This document shows, one piece after another, positions 1 to 12,373 of a DNA stretch of 64,000 nt. The stretch comes from Sialis fuliginosa (Eukaryota > Arthropoda > Insecta > Megaloptera > Sialidae): NCBI GenBank assembly GCA_961205875.1, contig OY540815.1:3286001-3350000 (forward strand). The letters run 5' to 3'. The number at the start of each line of letters is the position of its first letter. Positions within the stretch are counted from its first letter, which is position 1. The notes beneath the pieces are model-generated. The model saw only the letters and a list, made by a program, of their open reading frames with translations, did not search any database and was not told where the DNA came from. A program made the position numbers and the translations under genes.

Positions 1-386
1 AATATTTTTGTAGAGCATTAAATTTCCTATAATATGGGTCTACAACGTTTGTTGTAAAATATTCCCTTGCAAATATTTATCTCAATTTATTTTAAAAATT
101 CGTGTTTTGTTTTTCTAAATTGATATTGATTTTGACGTTTTAAATGTCATTTTGACGTTTGCATAAATTTAGTTGAAATTATCAAAAAATTAAAAATATA
201 CGATCAAATAGCGTTTTAAGAAAAATTTTGAACTAATATTTTTTTGTAAAATTGTATAAAAATTAAATGGTTAACCAATTCCAGGCAATTTATCTAAACA
301 CTTTCGGTTTTTATTTAAATTGTTCAATAATTAACTACCTTTGATGAATTTTAAACGAGGAAGCTCTGTGCATTTACTTGGCAGAT
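1..386 (+). repeat. Dispersed repeat family A, 3' part, cut by window start
   Basis: The sequence matches other family A copies here (15185-15573, 44093-44478, 52720-53550 forward; 16985-17650 and 37125-37745 reverse). Shared landmarks are a TAGAGCATTAAATTTCC block, an ACGTTTGTTGTAAAATATTC block, TTTTAAATGTCATTTTGACG near 140, and a terminal block GTGCATTTACTTGGCAGATG at about 369-388. No coding capacity is seen. Full copies begin with CTTCCTCG and end near CGAGGAAG, a possible short terminal inverted repeat. I do not recognise the family by name. Confidence 0.75.
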
Positions 387-2764
387 GTTTTTTTAATATG
401 TATAAGAAAATTTTTAATGAAATTTGTCAGAAATAAAATTCACCTTTGTATTATGAATATTAGTTTTCTAATATCATAGTGTCAATAATATTACACACAT
501 TTTTAGAATAACTAATTTGACAAGTTGAATTAAATTGCATTTGTTTTTATAATACGTAATTAATCTGACAATTTAAGTTTAATTGTATCTATTTATTTCC
601 AAAGCAACATGAATCGTAGACTTACTCATAAGTATTTAAAATTCAAATTTTGAGGGTAGTTTTCACCCGTTAAATGACTTTTAGGCACGCATAACAAAAA
701 AAAAACATTGAAATACATGTTTCATTATTTGTATTGTAGAATATTTATGATAAGTTTAAAATTAATCGGACCCGAAAAAACGTTTACACCCCTTTTTTTC
801 TCCGTAGGGATTGACTTTCGAAAAATCATTTCTTAAAGATCTTATTCACGTCAAGACGCTTCGATTGGCATCCCAACGAAATCAATAGCCCACGAAAAAT
901 ACGCAAAAAAATCGCGTAACAACCGTTTGGATGTGACGGTTATTGAAACTAGACCCCAATTAATGGTGTTTTGGATATACGACAGAAATTTTTTCCTAGG
1001 GGTTTAATTACAGGGGCTCCTCAAAATTTCAGAGAGCAACCGGACCAGACCTGATGCAAAATGTTTGTTTGGACGTACACTTTCATAAAAACATAATGGC
1101 AGAATTTTTTATGTAAGGACTTCGGGGCTTGGCCTAAAGCCAGAATTGAGTCAAAATCTTTTTATAAAAAAATGTCATGAAAATTAAGAGAACGGCCATA
1201 ATAAATACTTGGTGTAGCGGATACGTTACAAAAATGACAAACTTTGATAATAATTAACTCGAATTTAAAACGGTCGATCTCTTTAAAATTTCACGTTCGG
1301 TTAGGTATTATTGTTTCTTCTTACCCCATGACTTTTTTTTTAATTTTACCAAAATGTTGTTTTGCACGACAACTACCTTAAATCCTTTTTTACGATTTCA
1401 ATTTTCCATTACATTTGCAACAACTATTTTGTTAAATTTATTGGAAAATTGAAGTCGTACAAAAAATTATTAAGGAGAAAAGTTACTTGTTTTTCCATAA
1501 AATAAAACACCGTTATAAAAAAATATAAGTTCCTATTTGAAAAAAAGTAGACTTTGAATTGACACCAAATCAAAAACTAACAAGCTGTGGGGTGAGACCC
1601 TTTAGATCCTCAGAACCAACTTCCCAACACGGTGTGACTATCAATACTTGGATACTAATTATTTACTGTTTTCATATTATATTATTATATAACAAATCAA
1701 AACAAAAATTATTGATTGACCATATCTCCTAAGCAAATTAAGATATCGAGTTAATTGCACACCCCAAGCAGGCTCTGCTTGATAGTGTGTTTATTCTCGT
1801 CCTAAAATTTTTTCGTATAAAAATTGTTAAAATGATATAATGATGAGAAAATTATATATTAAATTACTTCAGTAATCCACTTAAAAGTTTACATTTTCTT
1901 GAAAAGAACACACTACAGGTCGAAAAACGTAATAAATCAACAGCAATACTTTTGAAATCATCAGAATAGAACATCACTAAAACTCAGCCAAATCGGATAA
2001 CTAGAAATAAGAAAATTTGCAGTTTATTTAAGAGGTTAGACCATAGTGTTTCAGGGTAATTTTCAGGAATTAATTTCTAACTAAATATTTACGAAACATC
2101 AGTAAGTTTTTTTATTATCTTCAATACACATTGGAGAACGTGCAAAAAATTTTTTGTCCAAAAAAATATAAAACTCGTTGAATTAAACCGCTTAGCGCAT
2201 CTCTATGATTTTCATGCGGCCAGATGGTGTACACGATTTCACGAAAACTAGTCGTCTAAAACAAAAATAAAAATATGCTCACTATCTATATTGTATTGGC
2301 TTACGGTTGATGGAGCATTTTATTTTTATTTTTTCATTTTTGGCGACGAGAAAAAATTCCTGAATTTTTTACTGCAATTTTTGGGTAAAATTACATGTTA
2401 TTATTAATAATTATTGAACAAAACATAATATTGACAAAGTAAAAAAAAAACTTTTATTTCAAACATTTTTAAAAATAGTAATCTAGAATATTCTAGAATA
2501 CTATCTAAAAAATGTTCAATATTTTTTGTCGACGAGCCGTCTATGTATCTATTGAAACACTTGAGCTTAAGATGCGTGTGAAGACGTAAACACGACGATA
2601 AGTTACAAAACTCATCGACCTAACTCATTTACAAACGTTTAACTACAATGAACGCTTCGATCAGTTATTCCCAAAATGTTTGCTATCACATTGAAATTGG
2701 TTCAAATTAATGTCGGACGAGCGCCTTAGTGTTCCATACTGTTATATAAAACTTATTATTAGTT
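387..2764. other. AT-rich stretch without a gene
   Basis: No supported gene. It contains repeat traces: 850-888 recurs inverted at about 63699-63740, the segment around 1765-1900 resembles 3965-4075 (upstream part of the Helitron-like copy), and 1984-2035 recurs near 47347-47395. The rest looks like decayed AT-rich DNA with stops in all frames. Confidence 0.6.
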
Positions 2765-2772
2765 ATGTAAAC

Positions 2773-3192
2773 CATAGGCGTCCAACCTTTTCAACCTGTT
2801 GGGTTGCATAGCATAAACCCACATGACCCCCCCAGCCAATAAAAAACTTTTTAATAAAGAGAAAAAAAAACCGACTTCAAAAACTGTTAAATTTAATTTT
2901 TAGGTATACATTTCAGTGTTTCTGGTTTATTTAAGTCTGTTTTATTTTTGTTTATTTTTTAAGTTTTGAAAGCCAAATCTGCCAACCAATTAGGATCTTC
3001 CAAATAAGATACCTCTAGTTTTTCTTTTTGATTCTATAAACATTGTATTTTATTTATTTTTTAAATCGTAGAATCCTTTTAGCGTTGTGTTATGTGTTAT
3101 ATTCATTATTTTATTATTATAAGATTTTTTTTATAATTATCCGATGAGAGCCGCACCAAAGATACTCGCGGGCCGCGGGTTGGAAAAGCTTG
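2773..3192. mobile_element. hAT-type non-autonomous element (MITE)
   Basis: The element is bounded by perfect 8-bp direct repeats ATGTAAAC (2765-2772 and 3193-3200), the target-site duplication size of hAT transposons. The left end CATAGGCGTCCAACCTTTT and the right end with GCGGGTTGGAAAAGC form imperfect terminal inverted repeats of the usual hAT style (GG-TCCAACC-type motif followed by a GC-rich subterminal block, here GCGGGCCGCGGG at 3169-3180). The interior is AT-rich and has no transposase. A related right end (GGTTGGACACCTATG) occurs in 62752-63049. Confidence 0.85.
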
Positions 3193-3200
3193 ATGTAAAC

Positions 3201-3960
3201 AATTCTGTGTCTATACGTAGACGTTGTATGAAATGAACCGCAAAATTAAGTTTTTCACGTAATAATTCCACATAGAATTAGAAATTAATGATTTTTCTTT
3301 ACTTGTACTACACTGTCAAAAATTTCCGAGTCAAATTTACAAGAAATGTGTTGGAAGTTTTATTCATAAACAGTGTCCGAAATTTTTAATACGTATTGTA
3401 AATGAAGAAGTGAAGATTTAGGATAAATCCAACATGGTGTTGGAATTTGAAATACTACAGTGTGTAGGAAATTACGATACCATAACTTTGTAAAATTCTT
3501 ATATTGGTTATACTAAAATTACAATATCAGTATACTATTTTTAATTACGAGAAAAGTTCTGAAAATTTACAAAATGTACTGGAAATTTCAAAAATTATAT
3601 ATGAATAAAAATTCCTACACGTTTTGTAAAATTTATCTTGGATATTTTTTTTATTTTTGTTTTGTACCCCCCCCCCCCCCCCTCCCAGATGGGCCAGGGC
3701 GGCAGATGGGGCAGGGCGGGTTTGAAGAGACCTGCAATTATAAAAATATGTTTTCTGTAATTTTTTTACTCTTAAATATTCTTCAATTTTTCTAAATTGA
3801 TGTTAAAGCTCACACACAAACAAATTATAAAATGAAACCATAAGTCTAGTTAAACACAAATAAAAATAAAAAGTGAGTGAAACCTCGTTAGTACATTTTT
3901 TTTTAGATCTCAGTATTATTCTATAAGATCCCATATTAAAATATTTCGTTGGTAAGTTTT
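3201..3960. other. AT-rich stretch with C16 run and G-rich short tandem repeat
   Basis: No gene. A run of 16 C (3667-3682) is followed by about two copies of a 17-bp unit containing AGATGGG-CAGGGCGG (3687-3720). The 73-codon frame at 3574-3795 simply crosses this low-complexity tract and is not credible. Confidence 0.6.
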
Positions 3961-4238
3961 TCTCGACTCTGCTTGGAAGTGTGTATTACTCTCGTCCTAT
4001 TATTTTTTTCGTATGAAATTTGATAAAATGAGCATTATATATTAAATTTCTTCGGTAACCCCCTTAAAAGTTTACTTTTTGTTCTGATTCGCTTTTGTTA
4101 GGTAGGTAATTTAAGTGTTGTTTGGTTTTTATTACAATAATAACTAATCGTATTTGTACTTAATTCAACTATATATTTTTTAAGTCCTAAACAATAATTC
4201 CGTAGTCCACGCGAGCGAAGCCGCGCGGGCCCAGCTAG
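3961..4238 (+). mobile_element. Helitron-like 3' end
   Basis: The segment ends with GCGAGCGAAGCCGCGCGGG, able to form a short GC hairpin, then CCCAGCTAG followed by T. A CTRR terminus a few bases after a GC-rich hairpin, inserted next to T, is the 3' signature of Helitrons. The same upstream block (TAATCGTATTTGTACTTAATTCAAC) and terminus recur at 12880-13141, 22530-22811 and, inverted, 58047-58390. No Rep/helicase is present, so this is non-autonomous. The 5' boundary is uncertain. Confidence 0.6.
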
Positions 4239-4706
4239 TATAATAATAAAAGAAAAGAAAAATTTTATATCATTAAAAAAAAATGTTGCGTTAACGCACT
4301 CTTGGGCGTTAATGGGTTAAAACAGCTTATTCCTGAAATACAGTTAAGTTGTTACTAATACATTCAAGTACGATAACTATAGTATTAAATAATAAAGACG
4401 TTGAAATAATTAATATTGTTTTGTCTGAAATAGCATGCCAATTACCTTTGTTGTGAGAATTTAATAGAAATCTAAATTAGAATTAACCGTCGTATTAAAC
4501 GTGAAGAAATATTATAAAAGCATATCTTGGATTAATAAGACAATATTATGAAGTTATACAAATTGTAATTCCAGTTGAATTTTCTTAGTTACAGATTTGT
4601 TAATCTTCAAAGAACTTATTTTATACGTTTGTACGAATAATATACTTGGTCCCGACCCCGACACGTAAATTAATATACAAAAATTCCCGTTTTTAACGCT
4701 CACAGA
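4239..4706. other. AT-rich stretch, possible piggyBac-like end
   Basis: No gene. GGGCGTTAATGGGTTAA at about 4302-4318 ends in GGG-TTAA, reminiscent of a piggyBac-type terminus, but no partner end was found. The segment 4645-4700 resembles, inverted, 34835-34895 inside the pogo-like MITE (shared CGACCCCGACACGTAAATTA-type block). Confidence 0.4.
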
Positions 4707-5100
4707 CAGGGCTTCGAACCGGAACTGAACCGAAAACCGGAAAAACCGTTATTTTTTACCAGAACGAAAACCGGAACAGAACCGAAATGAAAATAACGGT
4801 TTTTTCGGTTCAGTACATATTAAAATACACACGTTAACATGATCTTATTTCCTACTTCAATTGTCGTTCGGACTATCATACAAGTACCATAAAATATTCT
4901 AAATTATGGTAGAAAAACATTTTTTAATACAAATAATTTTTTTTTTTACAACCTTTTGTCAAAATTTTTCTAATCAACTTTGCAATATTTATTGTGTAAG
5001 AGTTGACCAATGACCATTCCAAACTCTCATTAGCGGAAAAAGGCAATTTTACGAAAATATAACGGAAAAAAATACTTTAGTGAAGACTATTGGAATTCGG
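4707..5100. mobile_element. Decayed element end with GAACCG motifs
   Basis: It begins CAGGGCTTCGAACCGG and carries about eight GAACCG/AACCGG-like words to 4815, then AT-rich sequence. This is the same style as 55610-56232 (CAGGGACTTGAACC with GAACCCG words), which has hAT-like ends. No right end or target duplication was identified here. Part of 4930-5030 resembles 34730-34800. Confidence 0.4.
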
Positions 5101-6377
5101 GGTTCAGCTCTCCGTTCTATTTTTAAAAATAGTCAAGAAAACCAGAAAAATGTTTCAAGTACTAATCTGAAAAGCAAATATATTGGTTGAAAAATCAAAA
5201 GGTCCTAAACATTTTTTGTTGCATTTTAGGAAATCTTTCTAAAGACAAAAAAATTGAGTGCATTTGTTAGTCTATGGAAAAAAATCATTTTTTCAAAAAT
5301 CTCATTTCTGTTTTTGGGTCATCGATTAACCAAATTGCATTTTAATAAGTATATAAATGAGAGAATGGTAGGGTTGTGACATACAGACAAACGGACAGAG
5401 CGAAACTGTAATGATTCCTTGTTTTGTATGGAACACTAAAAAATAATGTGAACTATTTTTGAGGAAATATTACAAAATAAAAATCCTTCTTTTATGTATG
5501 ATAAATGTTATTTTTCCAAATAATTTTCCAAATCTAAGATCATTTGATAGATAAGTTTATAAATTACCGAAAATAATAAATTATTTATCAAAATAAACAT
5601 TTCAATTGTTTTATTGGTGTTTATCAATATTCAATTTGGAATAATTTATTTATTTATTCCAATATTTTCCGTACATAATTTTTTTCAATTGTAGTCAAAT
5701 ATGAGTTGAAAATCTAAAATTACCTAATTTTAAATGAAACATCCCTCATTCATAAATTTCATTCACCCCAATTTAATTACGCTGCAATAAATTTTACTAT
5801 CTAATAAATCATATCATAAGAAGGGGGTAAGTATTAAAACTTTCAATTTCCCCATACAAATACATCCAAGCAATTCAATTAACAAACGCAATTGTTAACG
5901 CCAATGACAGGTGCGTTTAACAATTGCATTAACACATTGATTGCGGCAAACAGGACAATATGAAATATATAACTTCCGTTTATATTATACCACACAGGAT
6001 GCGTAAATATTATTTTTGTTGTTCTTATACTATAGTAAAGTTATGCGGCAGTGGACGTGTTAATTATAATGAAAGCTTACACTTTATAGTAACATTTATT
6101 TTGAATACGAGTGACCCTTTGTGTAGTGTTTGGTTATTAAATAGTTAAATATAATATATTACTTAATTACGTAATGTAGTTTAATATCAACACATATTAA
6201 CATTTAACCCGTTGTGCGTAGGGTTATTCGGGTCCGAGTACAACGCTACAATAGTGTTGGCCAAGGCTCTGGGCGCCAGGCTTGTGCCAGAGTTAACAAA
6301 CATTGTCCCAAGCCTGAGCCAACCGTGGCATAGTGACGCGGAACGGAGATTTTTTTCCACACAACCAAATATACAGG
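5101..6377. other. No gene; family B fragment and short palindrome
   Basis: A reverse-strand fragment of family B lies at 5255-5440 (includes GACAAACGGACAGAGCGAAAC, the complement of the TTTCGCTCTGTCCGTCCGT landmark). A small imperfect inverted repeat lies at 5879-5935 around AACGCAATTGTTAAC. At 6240-6345 and again at 7490-7555 there are copies of GCCAGGCTTG-GCCAGAG words, a repeat seen only here. ORFs at 5960 and 6212 are not convincing. Confidence 0.45.
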
Positions 6378-7217
6378 GGCATTTAAAGTGTTACAGTTTA
6401 TTATCTCAGAACCATCGCAAATTTGAAAAAAATGTTTCAACCAAAAAATGTTTGATTGTAAGGGAGTAATCGAATAATAATATTTATTTGCTATTTTAAC
6501 TTGCCCTTCAAAAATATAAATAAAAATATAAATAAAATATAAATATTAATGTTGAAAGTCAATATCATTTTTTTAAATATGGAACCTATAGTTTTTATTT
6601 AGTAATCTTTTTCTACGTGAAAATACACTAATCTTTCATTAAAAACTTTTTTTGAAGAACCTAAGCTTTCCAAGGTATCTAACAAAATAATTAGAGATTT
6701 TAAACTTTCAAGAATTTTTTACTCAGAAACCATAAACTTTAGAAAAAAAGTACAAGACAAATAAATGTTTATTTTGGTCTAATGAAACAGAATTATTTTT
6801 GCTAAAATAAAAAAAATAAAAAAAAAATAAAAGTTTTTTAATTTTTTAAAAATAATTCTCCAAGCTTTATTGGACCCAAATAAATTTTTGTTGTATCTTA
6901 TACTTTTTTTCTAAAGTTTATGGTTTCTGAGTAAAAAATTCATGAAAGTTCAAAATCTCTAATTATTTTGTTAGTTATGTACCTAGGTTGTTTAATCAAT
7001 GAAAGATTCGTGATTTTGCACGATTACTAAATAAAAACTATAAGTTCCTATTTAAAAAAAATGATGTTGACCTTCAAATATCCTTGAAGGCCACGTTAAA
7101 ATAACAAATAAATATTATTATTCGACAACCCCTTTACAACCAAACATTTTTTGGTTGAAACATTTTTTTCAAATATGCGATGGTTCTGAGATAATCAACT
7201 GTAACACTTTAAATGCT
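6378..7217. mobile_element. Foldback (long inverted repeat) element, about 840 bp
   Basis: Left arm (from CATTTAAAGTGTTACAGTTT) and right arm (to AACTGTAACACTTTAAATG) are inverted copies of each other over about 400 bp with modest divergence. Both contain TCTGAGA-AA-CCATCGCA and an ACCAAAAAATGTTTG hairpin block. The spacer around 6780-6860 is A-rich. No coding capacity. Flanking target duplication was not resolved. Confidence 0.75.
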
Positions 7218-7703
7218 AATTATAAGTACAAATAATCACTCCATATTTAAAAATGAAATTTTTTTCGAAAATCGAGCTTTATAGATCTGTAGAGAATATA
7301 ATTACGATGATTATAAATAAATAAAATTTCTCCGACTTGCTGATTGCTTTGAAAAAAATGTCCGTTCCGCGCCATTGTACGTGGGCCCTTTGTTATTTTG
7401 TACAGGAGAGACTCTAGGCCAGCCTTGGTACTATAATTTGTCGACAAGCCTTTACTGAGTCTTGAACGAAATTATCATTTATATTAAGGCCCAGTGTTGG
7501 GTGCCAGGCTTGGGCCAGAGATGGCTAGCATTCACGTAATCATGGGCCAACAGTGGTCCCTTTATAATTTCCTACATGGATATGTGTGAGTTTTCCTGCT
7601 TTTATAGCTAATATCATATAGTCATATACAGAGATGTGACTTATTTTAAATGGATCCATTTAAAATGCAAATACAAAATGCAAAATACCTATTTCCATTT
7701 TTA

Positions 7704-9142
7704 GGGTTCCGAAGAAACCCTATTAATATCGCTTTGTCGTCCGTCCGTCCGTCCGTCCTTTTTACTCAAAGCTAAATAGCTCGTAAACTATATAAGCTAG
7801 AAACTTGAAATTTTTACTGAACATGTAAAATGACACCCTCTAGTAAAATATGTACAAATTTATTGAATAAATAATTTTTCAGGGGGGGCAATAAGGAGCT
7901 AAAGCTAGGTAAAAAAAATATTTTTTTTATACCAAGGCATGTGGCACGTTAAAATGTATAACCAAACAAGCGGAATTTGACCCTTTTTTTATTTTTCTTC
8001 TAAATCAAAAATGGTGCCTGTAGGAGGTTTGAAAGCAAATCCAAAAAAACAAAAAAATGCTATACCAAGACGTATGACACGTCATAATGTACGTCTCAAT
8101 TAGTAGAATATGCCACTATTTTTTTTCTAACTCAAAAATGGCGCCTGTAGGGGGCTAAAAGCAGTATTTTATTCGGTTCCCCCATCCCTCTCTCTAACTC
8201 TGTAACTACCGGCTCAAAAAATCTGAAAAAAATTTGGTAACAACGACAAATACTAAAGTCAACAATATAATTTTAAATTTTGGAATAATAGGGAGGGGTG
8301 TAAGAGAATTTAAAAAAATTATTTTCATATCTAGGCATGTGATATGTCAAAATGTACATCTCAATTCGTAGAACATGACCATATTTTTTATTTTTTTTCT
8401 AACTCAAAAATGGCGCCTGTAGGGGGCTAAAAGCAGTGTTTTATTTTGTCCCCCACCCCCCTCTAACTCTGTAACTACCGGCTCAAAAAATCTGAAAAAA
8501 ATTTGGTAACGAGGTTTTGGTGGGACTACCAACGACAAATACTAAAGTCAATAATATAATTTTAAATTTTGGAATAATAGGGAGGGGTGTAAGAGAATTT
8601 AAAAATTTTATTTTCATATCTAGGCATGTGATATGTCAAAATGTACATCTCAATTCGTAGAACATGACCATATTTTTTATTTATTTCTAACTCAAAAATG
8701 GCGCCTGTAGGGGGCTAAAAGCAGTATTTTATTCTGTCCCCCACCCTCTATCTCTGTAACTACTGGCTCAAAAAAAATGAAAAAAATTTGGTAACGAGGC
8801 TTTGGTGGGACTACCAACGACAAATACTAAAGTCAACAATATAATTTTAAATTTTGGAATTATAGGGAGGGGCGTCATAATTTTTTTTTGATATCTAGGC
8901 ATGTGGTATGTCAAAATATAGATCTCAATTAGTAGAACTTGACATTTTTTTATATTTTAACTTTAACTTAAAAATGCACCTGTAAGTGGTTCTAAACATT
9001 TCACGTAGTACGTACTTCGGAACCCTTATGGCATACACTCGTGTATGTCTTACCTGAATTATTTATATTTTAACTTTAACTTAAAAATGCACCTGTAAGT
9101 GGTTCCAAACATTTCACGTAGTACGTACTTCGGAACCCTTAT
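7704..9142 (+). repeat. Family C element with internal minisatellite
   Basis: Ends GGGTTCCGAAG (7704) and CTTCGGAACCC (9015-9025, repeated at 9128-9138) are inverted repeats. A (CCGT)n tract (7740-7757) follows the left end. Inside are units of about 270-290 bp carrying TCAAAAATGGCGCCTGTAGG (8131-8150, 8403-8422, 8691-8710), followed by ACTCTGTAACTACCGGCTC and AATTTTGGAATAATAGGGAG blocks. A reverse copy with fewer units lies at 30450-31680. No protein is encoded. Confidence 0.7.
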
Positions 9143-9172
9143 GGCATACACTCGTGTATGTCTTGCCCGAAT
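8945..9172 (+). repeat. Tandem duplication, about 113-bp unit
   Basis: Two nearly identical head-to-tail copies run from TATATTTTAACTTTAAC through GGCATACACTCGTGTATG (first copy about 8948-9060, second 9061-9172). They differ by only a few bases, indicating a recent duplication at the 3' end of family C. ACACTCGTGT is itself palindromic. Confidence 0.85.
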
Positions 9173-10167
9173 TATTTATTTTAAATGCCTGTCTCTAAAA
9201 ACCATTTTTGCATTTAAATTTCAAATATTTTGTATAAATTTTTAGTACCTATCGCTAATTGTTCAAGTAATTTCCAACTATTTTCATGAAAAAAACGTTG
9301 GTACCATATATAGGTTAGTAATTATAAAACACATACATTCACGTGTAGTTTCAAAACCAGGTTTATTCAAAGTAATGAAAAACTAGAAATACATGACAGC
9401 CATGACAGCTGTTTATAAAGACACGTTAAAAATATCATCTGTAACAATAATAGAGTGTGACTTACAGACAAACAATGTGTGAAAATGCAACAACTAAAAT
9501 CGGCGAGGCCAAAGTATATATTCGATATACTGCAATCACCAAATTATATCTAATTTTTTACTTTTAATTAAGAAAATAAAAAAATCGATTTAATGTACAT
9601 GTGTTCTGCATATAAATTAAAAACTAAATTTTTCGAAATCAAATCTATTTTTTTATTGAAAAAAAAACAACAGGATAGTGTACAACTACAGAGGTGCTAG
9701 ACCAATAACCTTGATATTAACTTCTAAATAGTATTAAAATTTTATAAACTGACAATTATTTGTAGCATAGAATTTTTTTTAAATCCCATGCAAATGGTAA
9801 AACTCTTAAAAAATGAAAATATAAAGAATTTACTAATCTGTTGAAGTCATTAAATCGAGGATTCATTTCAATTAAACGAAGAAATTATTTATATGTTTAA
9901 CAGTTGTATTAAAAATTACAAAATTTGAAATAAACAAAAAATAAATGAAAAACATTTTATTTTAAAAACCATTTTGAAAATACCTATTTTCCGTTTTGCA
10001 TTTTGAAAGGAATTTTTAAAAACCATTTTGCATTTTGCATTTGAAATAAAATGATTAAATATTTTGCATTTCTATTTCAAATGCATTGTGACAACTATTT
10101 TGCACATCTCTGGTCATATAGCATAAATACTTACACAGTAACCAATTCTCATCGGGCCATCAGTATT

Positions 10168-10245
10168 AAGGGTTCGCAAAAAAAATCTTATAGTTCTAAG
10201 GAGTCCGTGAATCGCCAAAGTTTGAAGACCACTGCTCTAAAAGAT
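10168..10245. mobile_element. hAT-like right end fragment
   Basis: TTATAGTTCTAAGGAGTCC followed by AGTTTGAAGACCACTGC matches a second copy at 48463-48518 (same words with small changes). The complement GCAGTGGTCTTCAAAC has the form of a common hAT terminus. No left partner or target duplication was found, so these are isolated ends. Confidence 0.5.
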
Positions 10246-10548
10246 CCATCTAATAAACAAAAAGAATATATTTCAAGGTAAACATCGCTTGAATGTTTTT
10301 GATAGAAAATTTACGAAAATAATAAAAACGTTACATATTTTTATTGAGCTTAAATCTAATAAACAACTGTATAAAAATGATTTATAAATGAATTCTTTTG
10401 ACGTATAACATTTTATTTTCTGTTGTTATTTTGCGGTACAGTTTTTATTACATTAATTTAGAAGGCACGGATAAATCAAGAGCAAAAATGTGATGGGCAT
10501 TTTTATTTTTACTGCAAACGTCTTGTGGAAAGTTTCAATACTATAAAC

Positions 10549-10640
10549 CAGGCCTGGCCAACCTAAATTGTTCCATGGGCCGCATTGATGACCTACAATT
10601 TTTCGAGGCTGCACATAAATAATAATAATTTTAAAATTTG
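10549..10640. mobile_element. hAT-like left end
   Basis: CAGGCCTGGCCAACCTAAAT followed by CCATGGGCCGC has the standard appearance of a hAT left end (CAG-GGCCAACC then a GC-rich subterminal GGGCCGC). No matching right end was found downstream, so the element is truncated or decayed. Confidence 0.55.
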
Positions 10641-12007
10641 TTCTCATAGCTTCGTATTTATTGAATTTTGTTCTAATCACTTTAATTTTTTAAGTAGAAC
10701 TACGTCATCCCCGGTACGGCGGTAACCTCGATCGGGAGCGATAAATGTGAAGAATAATAATAATAAGTAAAGTAATACATTTAAAATCGCCAATAGATTT
10801 ATAATAAGAGTTTTAATCTCCCATCCCTCAACCCTTAAATATACTAACATAAAAAAGTTATGTAAATTTTCATAGGATTTTGAATCATCAGTATTTTACC
10901 TCCTATCACAGATAAAGAATTGTAATTGGACTCATTTGATTCGATGAAAAAAATCATATGGGGGGTTTAGAGGAAAAAATCCCCTCTCCCTACTTTGCAG
11001 CACAGGAGCCGTGATATTTACGATTTTGTATAATAAATAAATATCTATATATTAATACGTAAACATCGAAAATTGTCGTACGTGTTTTTAGTATTTATTA
11101 TAAAAATAGGTGAACGAAACATATCATTCGAAAGGCACTTGCCAGATAAAATAAAGTTAACATACACACACATGATTTCCCCACTTGCTGTTTGTTTATT
11201 TCCCCTCGCATCGTTTAACAGCATGGCAATAATCCTAGCGTCACCAAGCGGCAAAAATAAATAGTTTTGGGTTTCTGTCAAACGTAGAGAATGCCAAATC
11301 AATTCGCGTTCAATTGCAGTGTTTTTATTTGGAAATTTTTGTTGTAAAAGCAGGTTAGGTTAGGTTAGGTACTGTGCTATAGATGTTCACACAAAAAATC
11401 AAGTGTGTATGTTGTCGTTAAGGCATGTAAAATATTGGTCGAATTTCGACCCTAGGCCCTAGGCGATACTAGTCAATATAAATATCCCTATCACAGATTA
11501 AGGGTATAATAAGACTTTAAATTCTTATTTTGTATTACAAAAATAATTTTAAATAAAACAGTATATTTTTATCTTATTTAAAAAAAAAACTTTATAAAAT
11601 ATAATTTGTTTGTATGTAGCCGCGAACTGCACATTAGAGCGCGACGTGCTGTAGGTTGGTTAGCCATGTCATAAAGTAAAGAACATGGGCTGAATTAATC
11701 AGAAGAATGATTAGATGATTAGATTATAAAATTATTTAGATTTAAAATGCCTTGATAGGGTTAGGTAGTTTCAGCGCATTCATTTTTAATTGATTCAAGT
11801 GTTGTGTTTAGATAAACTATTGAAAATTATAGTTCAAAATAATTAAAAAATATTAAATACCACACTTAAAGGTTTCGATACACACCTGAGATATTTCTAT
11901 ATACGTATAGCTATTATTTGCATACTTAATAATAGATATATGAGAGAAATTATTATATGTGTAAATATAATAAGTACATTTTAGTACATATATAATGTAT
12001 ATAAGTT
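10641..12007. other. No gene; low-copy AT-rich sequence with short TTAGG run
   Basis: I see no coding region. At 11353-11371 there is GGTTAGGTTAGGTTAGGTA, about three and a half units of the insect telomere motif TTAGG. Around 11451-11465 is CCTAGGCCCTAGG, a small palindrome. Opposed short frames at 11045-11302 and 11073-11264 are mirror shadows and not supported. Confidence 0.5.
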
Positions 12008-12373
12008 GCGTATTGAGTGATATTTAAGGTCCGTGTATTAAATTAATAAATTCACAACTCGCCCCCTGTCACAAAATAAAAAAAAGTCCAGGCACGCATT
12101 AAATGATATTATTTATCATTTAATATTTCATTTGTATTTATTGTAAATATTGAACTTTTCTCTGTTTCGGTACTTATCCATTATGGAAAATCGTAAACAT
12201 CCGACTCCTGTGCTAGATAGAGGGTTGTTTTGCCCCCCACACCCCTACAATCCCAAAGTATTTTTCCCGTCGGACCAAATGATACCAATTACAACCCTTC
12301 ATCTGTCACAGGGGGCGAGTTGTGAATTTATAAATTTGATACACGGGCCTCAAATATCATTCAATACTCTTCT
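12008..12373. mobile_element. Inverted-repeat element, about 365 bp
   Basis: Left arm (about 12008-12073, including CACAACTCGCCCCCTGTCAC) pairs with right arm (12306-12373, GTGACAGGGGGCGAGTTGTG type). A third partial copy of the end (GGGCCTAAAATATCACTTAAT) lies at 12448-12468. The 89-codon frame at 12150-12419 runs through the right arm and is rejected as a gene. Confidence 0.6.

Larger units (their letters stand above)
7629..10112. mobile_element. hAT-type element, 2.48 kb, with nested family C
   Basis: It is flanked by identical 8-bp repeats GTCATATA (7621-7628 and 10113-10120). Termini are CAGAGATGTG at the left and CACATCTCTG at the right, a perfect 10-bp inverted repeat; TGCACATCTCTG matches the common hAT form. 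Both subterminal regions carry repeated ATTTTGCATTTTGCATTT-type words (7658-7690, 9990-10100), plausible transposase-binding repeats. No transposase frame remains. Family C (7704-9025 plus a duplication) sits inside, so the host element is older than that insertion. Confidence 0.8.

Noticed and set aside
6212..6469. Opposed 85- and 64-codon frames
   Set aside because: They cover the same DNA on opposite strands, run into a foldback arm and show no domain.
8006..9142. CRISPR-like regular repeats
   Set aside because: The units are 270-290 bp and nearly identical throughout, a minisatellite; there are no short repeats with unique spacers.
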